From positions 6,883,390 through 6,947,389 of the forward strand of contig NZ_CP063785.1 of assembly GCF_025860405.1 (NCBI RefSeq): 64,000 nt of DNA, written 5' to 3'. The position numbers were made by a program, and so were the translations under genes. The notes below the pieces were generated by a model. That model searched no databases. It saw nothing but the letters and a program-made list of their open reading frames with translations, and was not told the DNA's origin. Below, in pieces: positions 1-8,635 of this stretch. Position 1 is the first letter of the stretch. Each line of letters opens with the position of its first letter. Source of the DNA: Tolypothrix sp. PCC 7712 (GTDB lineage Bacteria > Cyanobacteriota > Cyanobacteriia > Cyanobacteriales > Nostocaceae).

Positions 1-1315
1 TACTAATATTTCCTGCATCTCCCTGACCAAAAGCTTTAGTTCTGATTTCAGACGATGCCAGTGATAAAGAACCTGCTTCTATTTTAATGTCGCCACTATT
101 ACCAATGGCAGTATTTTCTATACCACCATAAATGACACTAATATTGCTGAGATTTATGTCATTTTTTACTTTCAAAAAAATATTTCCACTGCTTCCTTGT
201 CCGTCGCTGGCCACATTTAATTGACCATTATCAAAAATCAATGAACCTGTATTAATATTGATATCACCCGTTTTACCAAAAGCTTCTTCTAGCAGAATAT
301 TGGCGATAAAACTGCCTTCTTTAAGAGTTGTTACTCCCGTTGCATCAATCACAACATCTCCGCCTTGACTGTCTGGCGTACCCAAACCGATATCTATCCC
401 CGCCCGCAATTTACTTTCTCCTGCTAACTCTACATTGCGAGCATGAATCTTGATATTGCCACCATTATCACTGCGGACATTCGCTACTGCGCCATTAGTG
501 AAAGATACATCTGCTCTTTGTACACCAGCCGGCATTGTTAAGCTGAGGTTATCGTCTACAAAATTCAGCCCCACGTCACCTGGTGCAGACAATCCTGCTA
601 ACTCAATATTTCCACCAAAAGCCTTAAGTTCTCCGCCATTAATGTTGATATCTCCACCAACCAGCAGCAAACTTTCACCATTTGGGACTCTTAAACCTGT
701 GGCAATTCCACCAGTCGGACTAATACCTGCATTCGCCTTTGATTGAACAGTAATTTTCCCTTGGTTGAGTTGATTAAAAAATAACGCCGAAGGATTAACA
801 TTCAACAGTGGCGGTGCTTCTGGGTTAGTGGCGCTAAATATTCCTTGTTCGCCAAATCTTACTCCGTTAGCAGTAGTGGCCACAAATGAACCACGCACAT
901 CTAATCTGGCATTTTGCCCAAATACAATACCATTGGGGTTGATGAGAAACAGATTTGCATTACCCAAAACTCCCAAAGTACCGAAAATATTAGAAGCGCT
1001 TCCACCAGTCACCCGCGTCAGGATATTTCCTACTCCAGATGGATTTATAAAATATACTCGTTGCCCATCATTAATATTAAACTGGCTAAAACTGTGAAAT
1101 AAATTAGCACCTCGTTGCGCTCCCCCATCGATAAAATCATAGTTAATACCATTAATGGGAATATTGGGTGTCAAGCGAGAACTTTCTGCGCCTAAAGTGT
1201 TGTCGGGTGTGATTTGGGCTGTGGCTGCTGAAAAAAGATGGAAACAAGATTGAAAAAGACAGAAAAAAAGAATGCGTTTGATAAATGCATATTTTTTTTG
1301 ATGTCTGGCGTTCAT
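1..1315 (-). CDS. Filamentous haemagglutinin (two-partner secretion) exoprotein, 3' part outside window
   Basis: ATG at 1315; the frame stays open to the window edge, so only about 438 N-terminal residues are visible. Residues 1-34 form a Sec signal peptide (basic start, hydrophobic core, ending near SAATAQ). Residues about 40-150 match the TPS/haemagglutinin-activity domain: GGAQRGANLFHSF, VYFINPSGVGNIL, RVTGG, NLFLINPNGIVFG and GSFVATTA are all present. The rest is Gly/Asn/Ile-rich and repetitive, as expected for a right-handed beta-helix. Proteins of this family are exported by Sec and then cross the outer membrane through a TpsB/Omp85-type partner; no TpsB gene is in the window. It is the last visible gene of a minus-strand group with a CHAT-CHASE2 protein and a sigma-like protein. 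Family call is firm; ligand and role are unknown. Confidence 0.9.
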   Translation of the reverse strand, partial: MNARHQKKYAFIKRILFFCLFQSCFHLFSAATAQITPDNTLGAESSRLTPNIPINGINYDFIDGGAQRGANLFHSFSQFNINDGQRVYFINPSGVGNILTRVTGGSASNIFGTLGVLGNANLFLINPNGIVFGQNARLDVRGSFVATTANGVRFGEQGIFSATNPEAPPLLNVNPSALFFNQLNQGKITVQSKANAGISPTGGIATGLRVPNGESLLLVGGDININGGELKAFGGNIELAGLSAPGDVGLNFVDDNLSLTMPAGVQRADVSFTNGAVANVRSDNGGNIKIHARNVELAGESKLRAGIDIGLGTPDSQGGDVVIDATGVTTLKEGSFIANILLEEAFGKTGDININTGSLIFDNGQLNVASDGQGSSGNIFLKVKNDINLSNISVIYGGIENTAIGNSGDIKIEAGSLSLASSEIRTKAFGQGDAGNIS

Positions 1316-1661
1316 AAAAACTTGGTTCAAAGAAATTTTATTAACGTCTTGTAAAAAATTTAATTTTTGTAGGAATGCAGCAAGAAATATCCTATAATGC
1401 TGACATTTATTGATGTCAGGTTCAGACAATCAAAAGTCTGTCATAGGAGCAATGATTCCTAATTACTCAGTTTTATGGAATTTGTAAAACATTCATGGTC
1501 ATATTAGGGCACAGCAATGCTATGCCCTAACAACGGGTTTGATTCAAGAGAAAATATTTGTAATTACTATAATTAGTAATTAAATATGGTTTAACTATAT
1601 CACCAAAATTAATTACAAATTACGAATTACAAATTACAAATTACGAATTACGAATTACGCA
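1316..1661. other. Intergenic region with hairpin and heptamer repeats
   Basis: No gene seen. An 8-bp perfect inverted repeat (TTAGGGCA at 1504-1511, TGCCCTAA at 1523-1530) could form a hairpin in the leader of the haemagglutinin gene or just beyond the stop of the upstream gene. The 3' part is filled by heptamer tandem repeats, listed separately. Confidence 0.6.
1611..1659. repeat. STRR: seven tandem copies of AATTACR
   Basis: Seven consecutive 7-bp units, AATTACA or AATTACG, run up to the stop codon of the next minus-strand gene. Two more AATTACG units occur near 27875. Short tandemly repeated repetitive sequences of 7 bp are typical of heterocystous cyanobacterial intergenic regions. Confidence 0.85.
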
Positions 1662-2417
1662 TTATTTAGCTTGATTTCGCGCTGCTGATGCTGGTTTACA
1701 GACATTAGCAACAAATTCAGTACGTTGTTTTACAAAAGATGCAGAGGGTTTTTCTACTTGGTAAAGAATTTGGAAAGCATCAGACCAAGGGTGAAATGTT
1801 CCTGTTTCTGTTGTGTGTTGAATTTCATAGTTGATAAAGAAATCAGCTTTTTTCAAAGCGATTTCTTCTGGTGAAGCTTTATCCGATTTCAGTTGTTGTT
1901 CTAATGCTTGCAATCCGCTTTGAATTTTTTGGCGATCGCTTGCTTCCATTACTTGGAATGTTGTCCAATTATTACTACCGGATAGTTGCCATTGGTAGAA
2001 TTTACCTGGTTCTAAAGGCTTTTCAGCATCGTAGGTGGCTTGTTGGTCGGCTATTTTGACCGATTTTTGCCAAACTACTTCTTGAGAGTCGTAATCGCGG
2101 ATAACTACTTGAGCATCTTGATTATTACCAGGACTGTGCCATAAAAATAAAGGGCGATCGCTCCACAATTTATATGTGTCTACTAAACCAGGGGAAATCG
2201 CACAGACTGGTTGCACTACCCCTCTAGAGGCTAGGCGTTTTTTGGGGCGACGTTGCCAAAATAAGCCTGCCCAATCTACAGATTGCGCTAAGATTTGTTG
2301 TGTTTGCCGAATATTTTGAGCGTTGGCGAGGTTTTCACTGACGATACTACCGGAAGCGATCGCTAAAGGGATGAGTGCAAAGCCCAAAAGTGACTTGCGA
2401 TGATCAATTTTAAACAT
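1662..2417 (-). CDS. Secreted protein, DUF928-like
   Basis: 251 residues. ATG at 2417 is preceded by a good ribosome site (AAGGAG, 9 nt spacing). Residues 1-33 are a Sec signal peptide ending in NLANAQ. The mature part has a Cys after RGVVQP, a stretch with WSDRPLFLWH, then YQW and a C-terminal helical half. The pattern (basic stretch, early Cys, beta-rich region with PLFLW, Y-x-W, helical tail) resembles the cyanobacterial DUF928 family, but it lacks the usual GGTRG start, so the family call is tentative. Only 2 bp separate it from the stop of the CHAT-CHASE2 gene, so the two are probably co-transcribed and coupled. Function unknown; envelope or periplasm expected. Confidence 0.8.
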   Translation of the reverse strand: MFKIDHRKSLLGFALIPLAIASGSIVSENLANAQNIRQTQQILAQSVDWAGLFWQRRPKKRLASRGVVQPVCAISPGLVDTYKLWSDRPLFLWHSPGNNQDAQVVIRDYDSQEVVWQKSVKIADQQATYDAEKPLEPGKFYQWQLSGSNNWTTFQVMEASDRQKIQSGLQALEQQLKSDKASPEEIALKKADFFINYEIQHTTETGTFHPWSDAFQILYQVEKPSASFVKQRTEFVANVCKPASAARNQAK

Positions 2418-2419
2418 GA

Positions 2420-4834
2420 TTATTTTCTCCTTGTAGCTGGTAAAACGTAGGCTAAAAACACCGACGAGGGTAAAAACCAGGGTAGTAAAATTGCGGCTGT
2501 TATATAAATTTGCAGTCCCAGTAAACCATATACAATCACAGCACCGACTGCGCCGGAGGTGATTTGGCGACGACGCGTGAGACTTAAACGCGATTGGCTT
2601 TTAATCACAAAGACTGTGATTTTACCAAGAATCATGGCAATCCCAATCAGCAAAATGCTGGGGATGGGAATTACCAAACGATTGCTGACGAAATGATGAA
2701 TCATATATGCCAATGTTTCACCACCTGTCAGCCAAGGTTGTTTTGTCCAATAGCTGTATGCTTGTGGCGCTGGGGAACGATCTGGTTGTCCTGGTGCTAT
2801 TCCTAAACGATCATCGCTACCCACCGCAATCAAAACTACCTGTTTGGACACTAAAGGAAATTTGTTGATATCGGGATTTTCGATTAATTGCCAAGCAGGA
2901 ATTGTTGTATAAACTTGGCTGGGAGGAATTGAGTAATCGAGAATTGGTTGGATATTAAATGGTGCTTTCCATTGCCATAATTTTGATAAGTTCCCTTTTG
3001 TTGAATGCTGCTGCACCACATCCAGAAATTCCGCCCGTAAATTTTGCTCGCGGTTGGTTTGCGGCTGAGGTAAATCGGTGATTTCTTGCTTGGCTAGCTG
3101 TACCAGCGATAGCAAATATGCAAAGGGACAAACTTGACGACAATCGCTGTCGGCTTCTGGGAATTCTAGTAAGTCGGGGTAAGCATCAATGTATCCTTGC
3201 AATGTCCAATTCCACTTGTTAATCCCTAATGCTTCGTTTGTCCCGACTTCTCTTTTGGGTTCTTGCACCGCCGCAAACATTAACCATGTCTTCGCATCCA
3301 CAGCCTGACGCACGGCTGTAGCTAAATCTGCATCAGCCTTTGGCGGATCGGTTTGGGGTGTATCAAAAATAAAATCTAAGCCGACAACAGAAGCATTTAA
3401 TTTACGCGTACTATCCAGCAGCTTGGCCAGATAACTGCGGTTCATGGGGAATAGTTGGGAATTTGGCAACTGGGCGCGGTAAATTGATTCAGTATCAATT
3501 TGCACTAGAGCCACGGGCGGAGCTTCTTCGGCATCAACTTGGGCGGTAGCACTGCGGTAAACTGCCTGAGTAAAGGTGCGTCCATCTAATAACAGTGATT
3601 GTATAGGTGTCAGCACACTACACAAGACCCCTACAGTTAGCGCGATCGCCTCTAAGCGGTTGGGTATACTTTGACGCAGCCGTTGTTGCCAATGAAAGGG
3701 GGGAATGCGGTAGAGGTGAGCGCCTGGATGACAGAATAAGGAAGGTAAAAGGTAAGATGAGGGGTAGGTGTGGCTTTTATCCATACGTAAATATTGCCTG
3801 GCTGCAATCACCGATTCGTAGACATTCTGGTGTTTGCCTAACCCTTGCAAAAACCTCACTAAAAAATCTTGGGCGACGCGGTTATGAATCGGTTCGCGCA
3901 TTACCACAACTTGTCCAAAACCCAAGTCAATTAAAGATTCTGCCAGATTTAACCCGCTACAGGAATTAAAAATTGCTACTTGCAATCCGCGTTTTCTGGC
4001 GGCGCTGAGTTGGGATGCAATTTCGCTAATGGAAATTGACACCCCAGGCGCAATCCCCAATTCTCCGCCTGTCATTTCGGTTTCGTTGCTGTGTCCCGCG
4101 AAAAATAAGACATTCCAACCGCGTTCATCTGCGATCGCATCGGCAATTTTCTCGATAATTTCTGTGGGAGTTTCTTCTAGCTTCCAACTGACAAACTCCA
4201 CATCAGCAATGCGGAACAGCGATTTTAAAGTTTTCTTTTCTTCTTGAAAATCCAACCCTGTATCATCACCTAAAATTGCTAAAATCCGGGCGCGTCCTTG
4301 GCGTTTATCAGGATGATGTGAACCTGTTTCCTGAGAAATATTTAAGGGAGTGCGGATAAACTGAATCGCCCCAGTGGTAGCAAATTCAGTTCCTAATTCC
4401 CAAGCTTCCCAAGGAAAACGATCCAATTCCACAGGCGCACAGGTGAGAAATACTTGCACCGCCTCATCCGTCTCGGGATTTTCCTTAACAAGTTGTTGGC
4501 TAGCTTGAGCAATTTGGGCGCGAATTTCATATAATTCAGCACTGCGTAACCAGCGATGAAACTCGTACATTAATTTAGTTTCCGCCTTCACCAGTTCCGC
4601 GTGCCAATCTATCCCCAGCTTGGCAATACCACCATCAACCGCCCGTCCGCGCATTTGATCGGAACGATAAAAGTTCAAATATGCCCGTCGCCAGTCTTGA
4701 TACAACTGACCAAGGGCAGAAGGATAATTAACCTGTGCAGTTAATCTTTGCCCTTTGCCCCAAGATAGTTCAAATAAACAAATTTGTTCGATTTTTTGAA
4801 CTTTCAGATTAAAAATATCAGAGTTAAGTTTCAT
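2420..4834 (-). CDS. CHAT protease-like domain fused to CHASE2 sensor and membrane helices
   Basis: About 804 residues from ATG 4834; a TTG at 4900 would add 22 residues, but no Shine-Dalgarno supports it and the conserved-looking part begins after the ATG. Residues about 130-380 are a CHAT (caspase-like) domain with an apparent His-Cys dyad: His248 in FFAGHS and Cys292 in FNSCSG. A membrane helix follows near 390, then an extracytoplasmic CHASE2 domain (VALVQIDTESIYR, SVVGLDFIFD) and about three hydrophobic helices at the C terminus. CHASE2 domains sense unknown signals; CHAT domains are often peptidases. Together this suggests a membrane receptor with a cytoplasmic protease. It lies upstream of, and nearly overlaps, a secreted-protein gene. 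Substrate unknown. Confidence 0.88.
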   Translation of the reverse strand: MKLNSDIFNLKVQKIEQICLFELSWGKGQRLTAQVNYPSALGQLYQDWRRAYLNFYRSDQMRGRAVDGGIAKLGIDWHAELVKAETKLMYEFHRWLRSAELYEIRAQIAQASQQLVKENPETDEAVQVFLTCAPVELDRFPWEAWELGTEFATTGAIQFIRTPLNISQETGSHHPDKRQGRARILAILGDDTGLDFQEEKKTLKSLFRIADVEFVSWKLEETPTEIIEKIADAIADERGWNVLFFAGHSNETEMTGGELGIAPGVSISISEIASQLSAARKRGLQVAIFNSCSGLNLAESLIDLGFGQVVVMREPIHNRVAQDFLVRFLQGLGKHQNVYESVIAARQYLRMDKSHTYPSSYLLPSLFCHPGAHLYRIPPFHWQQRLRQSIPNRLEAIALTVGVLCSVLTPIQSLLLDGRTFTQAVYRSATAQVDAEEAPPVALVQIDTESIYRAQLPNSQLFPMNRSYLAKLLDSTRKLNASVVGLDFIFDTPQTDPPKADADLATAVRQAVDAKTWLMFAAVQEPKREVGTNEALGINKWNWTLQGYIDAYPDLLEFPEADSDCRQVCPFAYLLSLVQLAKQEITDLPQPQTNREQNLRAEFLDVVQQHSTKGNLSKLWQWKAPFNIQPILDYSIPPSQVYTTIPAWQLIENPDINKFPLVSKQVVLIAVGSDDRLGIAPGQPDRSPAPQAYSYWTKQPWLTGGETLAYMIHHFVSNRLVIPIPSILLIGIAMILGKITVFVIKSQSRLSLTRRRQITSGAVGAVIVYGLLGLQIYITAAILLPWFLPSSVFLAYVLPATRRK

Positions 4835-5016
4835 ATTAGCTAATTTACTTTTTTCGCAACGAGGCGAAAAATCAGAACACAAAAACTCAGTTTTTGTCAA
4901 TTAAAACTGTTAATTTTTAATTAATTTATTCAGGCTTTAGTACAGCACAGTGTAAATAAACATACCATTCCAGATGACACAAAATCCGAGAATATGAGAC
5001 GTGATGAATCGCATCT

Positions 5017-6312
5017 CTACAAGGTTTGTAATTCCAAACCAAAAGGTGGAATTTCAAAGACAACCTCATCAGTAACGACGGTTACCCAAAATTTTTCGTT
5101 CCAATCGCCAATAACTTGAGCGTAAAGAATTCCTAAGCTGGTATCTGATAAAGTTTCATCAAATAATATTTGTGTTGCATCACGTACCTCTAATGTTAAT
5201 GTATGTGGCATAGGTCTTTGTGGTTGTGAACCTACAGCAACTAACAACATCCATTCAGGGTTGGCAGCATCTTCCGATAACACCCACATAATTGCATATA
5301 ATCGCAAACTCCCTTCTTCACAATCCAAATCACGAAATGCACCCCGCGCTGTGTTAGGAATATAAACACCTTGCTGTTCTAATCCGGCACGAATTTGCTC
5401 GAAATCATCTTGCAAAGAGCGTAATTGTGAAGAGCGTAATTGCGAAAATGCTGGTAATGGCATCAACATCCATCCCAACTCTTGAGCAGCTTGGTCTATT
5501 TGATTATTTAACCACAAACCGACATTAATTAATGGTTGAATTAAGGAAGGATTAGCAGCTTTGTGAACCCAATTAATTAATTCTGGGTTACTCAATAATG
5601 TTATCCCTTCACTCACCGTGAGTAATTCCCAAGGCTGCTGTTTTTGCAGTTGTGGTTTGATGGTTGTTAACTTTTGTTTTAAAGGTGTGGAATTAGTTGG
5701 TTGTGATGTTAGAGGTAGTTTAATAGCTGCTGGATTTAAACAGCGTAAATTAAGTAATAAATCGTTAGCATCTGGATTAAACCAGAGTTGTGGTAAAGTA
5801 TAAGTCCAATCTTCTGCTACAGGTAACTGTGCAGTAGCTTGATATTTTTGGTATTGCTCATAGTTCATAAAACCAGATACAGCCACCTGATTTTGTTCCT
5901 CTTCTACCTGCATCAGCACATAAAAATGGGCAGCAAAATTGGGAATATCAAAAACTGCATTCGGCACCCGATGTTCATCAGTTAAAACGCTAGCAGTGAT
6001 AATACAAATTTTGAAAGCTCCCACTTGAATATTGCAAGCTGCTGATAATAAATCTGCTGTTGCTGCTTGCCAAATCGAAGCAGAATTAATGTTAATTTCT
6101 AAATCAGATGCGCGTTGTTTTAGCCATTGTTCAAATCCTAAAACACCTAACGCACATAGATAGACTTGCCAGCGTTGTTGGGAAAAATGTATTGATTGGC
6201 TTAAACTGGCAGCACGTTGAAAATGTTCTGGTAATAATTCCGTGCGAGTTTCGTTGAGTGAATACCAATCTGGGTAATCTGTGTCTAAATATGAAGTAGG
6301 TTGGTTAATCAT
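5017..6312 (-). CDS. DUF1822 family protein
   Basis: 431 residues from ATG 6312 (a TTG lies two codons upstream). No signal peptide and no membrane helix. The N-terminal half has the DUF1822 layout: LPEHFQRAASLSQ, then QRWQVYLCALGVLGFEQWL, then a beta-rich part with NAVFDIPNFAAHFYVLMQV. The C-terminal half ends in a small beta domain (LTLEVRDATQILFDE, WVTVVTDEVVFEIPPFG). DUF1822 proteins are cyanobacterial, of unknown function, and commonly sit beside a sigma-like gene and a CHASE2 gene, as here. The neighbourhood suggests a regulatory or adaptor role in the same pathway as the CHAT-CHASE2 protein; that is inference. Confidence 0.85.
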   Translation of the reverse strand: MINQPTSYLDTDYPDWYSLNETRTELLPEHFQRAASLSQSIHFSQQRWQVYLCALGVLGFEQWLKQRASDLEININSASIWQAATADLLSAACNIQVGAFKICIITASVLTDEHRVPNAVFDIPNFAAHFYVLMQVEEEQNQVAVSGFMNYEQYQKYQATAQLPVAEDWTYTLPQLWFNPDANDLLLNLRCLNPAAIKLPLTSQPTNSTPLKQKLTTIKPQLQKQQPWELLTVSEGITLLSNPELINWVHKAANPSLIQPLINVGLWLNNQIDQAAQELGWMLMPLPAFSQLRSSQLRSLQDDFEQIRAGLEQQGVYIPNTARGAFRDLDCEEGSLRLYAIMWVLSEDAANPEWMLLVAVGSQPQRPMPHTLTLEVRDATQILFDETLSDTSLGILYAQVIGDWNEKFWVTVVTDEVVFEIPPFGLELQTL

Positions 6313-6350
6313 GGTCAAAAGTCAAGAGTCAAGGGTCAAAAGTTAACAAA
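6313..6350. repeat. STRR of the GTCAAAA / GAGTCAA type
   Basis: Degenerate heptamers (GTCAAAA, GTCAAGA, GTCAAGG, GTCAAAA) lie directly before the DUF1822 start codon. Related arrays occur at 8310-8340 and 27645-27672. Confidence 0.7.
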
Positions 6351-6412
6351 TAAAATTAATAATGTGTCGAAATATAGTGTTGTTATCTGGTATTTTTGAG
6401 TTTAAATAATCT

Positions 6413-7828
6413 TTATCCTATCTCCCCTCTATTATCTAAATAACGGCAAAGACGACGAGCTAAAAGACCAGATAAAGGCTGATTGCGTACAGGGTTTTTT
6501 ACTTCAGATTCAGCTTCTTGCATCACTCCAGAAATTTGTTCGTCTAAAATTACTTCCAACTGCTGATCTAAACGTTGCAACCGTTCAAAATTTGTAAACT
6601 CTTGCGCTATTTGCAAAACGCGATCGCGTAAAATCAGCAACATACTTTGGCGAATATCAGCGCGCAGTTCATTTAACTTTAATAACCGGGTAACTTCATA
6701 TTGTTTCTTCATTCCCAATTGCGGTGCGATTTGGCTCATCGGTTGACCTTGGCAATGAAAAAGATGTAAACCAGTCATAAATAATCGCTTTATTTCTTGA
6801 CTAGTATTGCGCTTACTTTGCAGTTTACCGAGAGCAACTTCCACCACATGAGAAATAGCTGCGTCTAAGGATGTCAAAAATTCTTCTTGATATAAATTCA
6901 TAAAATCAGCTTTGTCATCCCCTTCCTCGGTTAAGAGCGATCGCTCTACAATCGGTTGAATCTCCGGTTGATCGTAAGCAACTGACGCAACATAACCGCC
7001 TTGTGCTGCAATCCGGTATTGTCTCAGTTTGCTAGCCATTGCTTGCAATTGGTTTAACATCGCTTCCTGACTCAGCTTGCGATTCGTCCGACTTTGCAAA
7101 TCATTAATCATGCGAGTTAACTGTTCTGCTGTCGGGATTTGACAGGGTAGGTTTACCCCCGCTAATTTTTGCTGCAAGCGGTCTTCGCGGTAAACTGCGT
7201 GATAACTGATCAACAATTGGCCAACTTGCTCAATTTCCATCGGCGTTAAGTGATACATATCCGCGAGAATGCGTTGTAATTCCTTCGGGTTCGTATCATT
7301 CAACAGCGCCCAATCGCTAATCAAAAATACACCATGCTGGAGTAAAAATCGCTTGATTTCTGCATTCTGCTTCACATAGCGACTCACCCACGCATTCAGA
7401 GAACCTTTAACTGGATCGAATGTTTTTAACAGCTTGGTAGCTAAAGATTCATAAGTGGATTTGCGGACTCTGGGTTTATCAGAAGTTGCTTCTATGACTT
7501 GGTCATCTAAAACAAAAGGCAATAATTCCTCACTAGTAAAGCCGTGGCGATTGCCAAACCGCATTGTCAAGTCCAGACAAACTCGATATATTTGCTGAGA
7601 TATATAGCACCGCAAACAAATTTCCGCTAAGTTAGCTTCCTCCGTAGCACCCGCTTTACCCTGTTGCATTTGTTGCCACAGATAACGTGCGATCGCCGCA
7701 TCAGAAACCTCGCCCTTACCGGCAAATTCTTTTTGAAAATAAGTTTGAGCCGCTACTATCATTTCCACCCGGCGCTTACTTGTAGAATCTAACTTGACAA
7801 ATTCCCAGTACTTTGATGATTGAACCAC
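6413..7828 (-). CDS. Divergent sigma-70-like regulator
   Basis: 471 residues from a GTG at 7828; no clear ribosome site, so the start is uncertain. The middle contains a sigma region 2-like stretch (FDPVKGSLNAWVSRYVKQN, followed by LLQHGVFLISDWALLND) that cyanobacterial sigma-like proteins share. Near residues 350-400 is a likely helix-turn-helix (GLHLFHCQGQPMSQIAPQLGM, then EVTRLLKL) at the position of region 4. A long insertion with coiled-coil character lies between. It is first in the minus-strand group and so may control transcription of the DUF1822, CHAT-CHASE2 and haemagglutinin genes. It is much longer than ECF sigma factors, and binding to core polymerase is not shown. Confidence 0.7.
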   Translation of the reverse strand: MVQSSKYWEFVKLDSTSKRRVEMIVAAQTYFQKEFAGKGEVSDAAIARYLWQQMQQGKAGATEEANLAEICLRCYISQQIYRVCLDLTMRFGNRHGFTSEELLPFVLDDQVIEATSDKPRVRKSTYESLATKLLKTFDPVKGSLNAWVSRYVKQNAEIKRFLLQHGVFLISDWALLNDTNPKELQRILADMYHLTPMEIEQVGQLLISYHAVYREDRLQQKLAGVNLPCQIPTAEQLTRMINDLQSRTNRKLSQEAMLNQLQAMASKLRQYRIAAQGGYVASVAYDQPEIQPIVERSLLTEEGDDKADFMNLYQEEFLTSLDAAISHVVEVALGKLQSKRNTSQEIKRLFMTGLHLFHCQGQPMSQIAPQLGMKKQYEVTRLLKLNELRADIRQSMLLILRDRVLQIAQEFTNFERLQRLDQQLEVILDEQISGVMQEAESEVKNPVRNQPLSGLLARRLCRYLDNRGEIG

Positions 7829-8276
7829 GGGATTTTTCGTTAATTGCAGCTAAATTACTCTCAATTTTTTCACCTCCTTTCAGGAAAAGCAATTTGCTGA
7901 GTATCTGTGACTCTATTTCCTTATATTTCTGAGGATGGTGAACTTATGCAAAATCAATGAAAGGTAGCAGAGAACAGTCAAGAATTACCTACCGTACCAC
8001 CCACCACCTGAAGGCGAAATCTAAAATTTATAGCAGATGATAGCTAAATCAGGCATCTTGCCCACTATATATCTTATATATCTTACAAAGATTAGTTTGA
8101 ATTGGTATTATCTTTAACTTCATCTGACATCTCCAAAAAATAATCAAACTTTCCCTAAAACTATTGTAGAGACGTTATAACTAACGCCTCTACATTCATT
8201 TTTGGAGATACCTATAACTGAAATCCAAACTTAAGAGGTTATTGATAAAGAAATACAGTGCTGTTAAGAATATGAT

Positions 8277-8401
8277 TTACGCAAGTGTCACATTTTTTCG
8301 TTGAGGCTGTCAAAAGTCAAGAGTCAAAAGTCCAAAAGACTTAAATTTTTGACCCTTGACTCTTAAATCAGAAGATGTGTGTACCAGTTGCGTAAGTCCT
8401 G
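8277..8401. repeat. MITE-like element with TTACGCAA termini
   Basis: Left end TTACGCAAGTGTCACAT (8277 on) is roughly the inverse of the right end ATGTGTGTACCAGTTGCGTAA (to 8396), followed by GTCCTG. The interior contains an inverted pair of GAGTCAA-type heptamers. The sequence AGTTGCGTAAGTCCTG recurs at 13874-13889, so this is a dispersed family. Confidence 0.6.
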
Positions 8402-8538
8402 AAGAAAATTAATTGCTAACAAAACTAAAAAACTAGTTACTCAACAAAAAAAACAGAACAATAATTTTGGAGGGGGTTTGGGGGACGCAACCGTCCCCCA
8501 ATCGGGGGTTTGGGGGAGAATCCCCCAATTGATCTGGC
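8402..8538. repeat. 137-bp dispersed repeat, copy A
   Basis: Nearly the same sequence is found in reverse orientation at 36634-36770. It is made of G5/C5 blocks that can pair (GGGGAC with GTCCCC; GGGGGA with TCCCCC), followed by an A-rich part. No coding potential. The loop of the GGGGGA hairpin reads GAA here and TTC in the other copy when both are aligned in the same direction. Confidence 0.85.
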
Positions 8539-8577
8539 TTTGTTACACATATTTGATTTTTGAAATTACGCGCGTGC

Positions 8578-8604
8578 GGTGCGTTACCCTATCAATAACG
8601 CACC
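8578..8604 (-). terminator. Hairpin downstream of HlyD gene
   Basis: GGTGCGTTA (8578-8586) and TAACGCACC (8596-8604) form a perfect 9-bp stem starting about 30 bp after the HlyD-type stop codon. There is no long U tract, so a terminator or mRNA-stabilising role is only likely. A sister hairpin follows alr at 47288-47317. Confidence 0.5.
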
Positions 8605-8635
8605 TCTGGTAACTTTTGACTTCCGCCCAGCGCTA

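Larger units (their letters stand above)
7829..8635. other. Long intergenic region rich in dispersed repeats
   Basis: No gene seen in about 800 bp. It holds a MITE-like element (8277-8401), a 137-bp dispersed repeat (8402-8538) and a 9-bp-stem hairpin (8578-8604) just after the hlyD-type stop codon. The part upstream of the sigma-like gene (7830-8270) probably carries its promoter, but I see no convincing -35/-10 pair. Confidence 0.6.
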
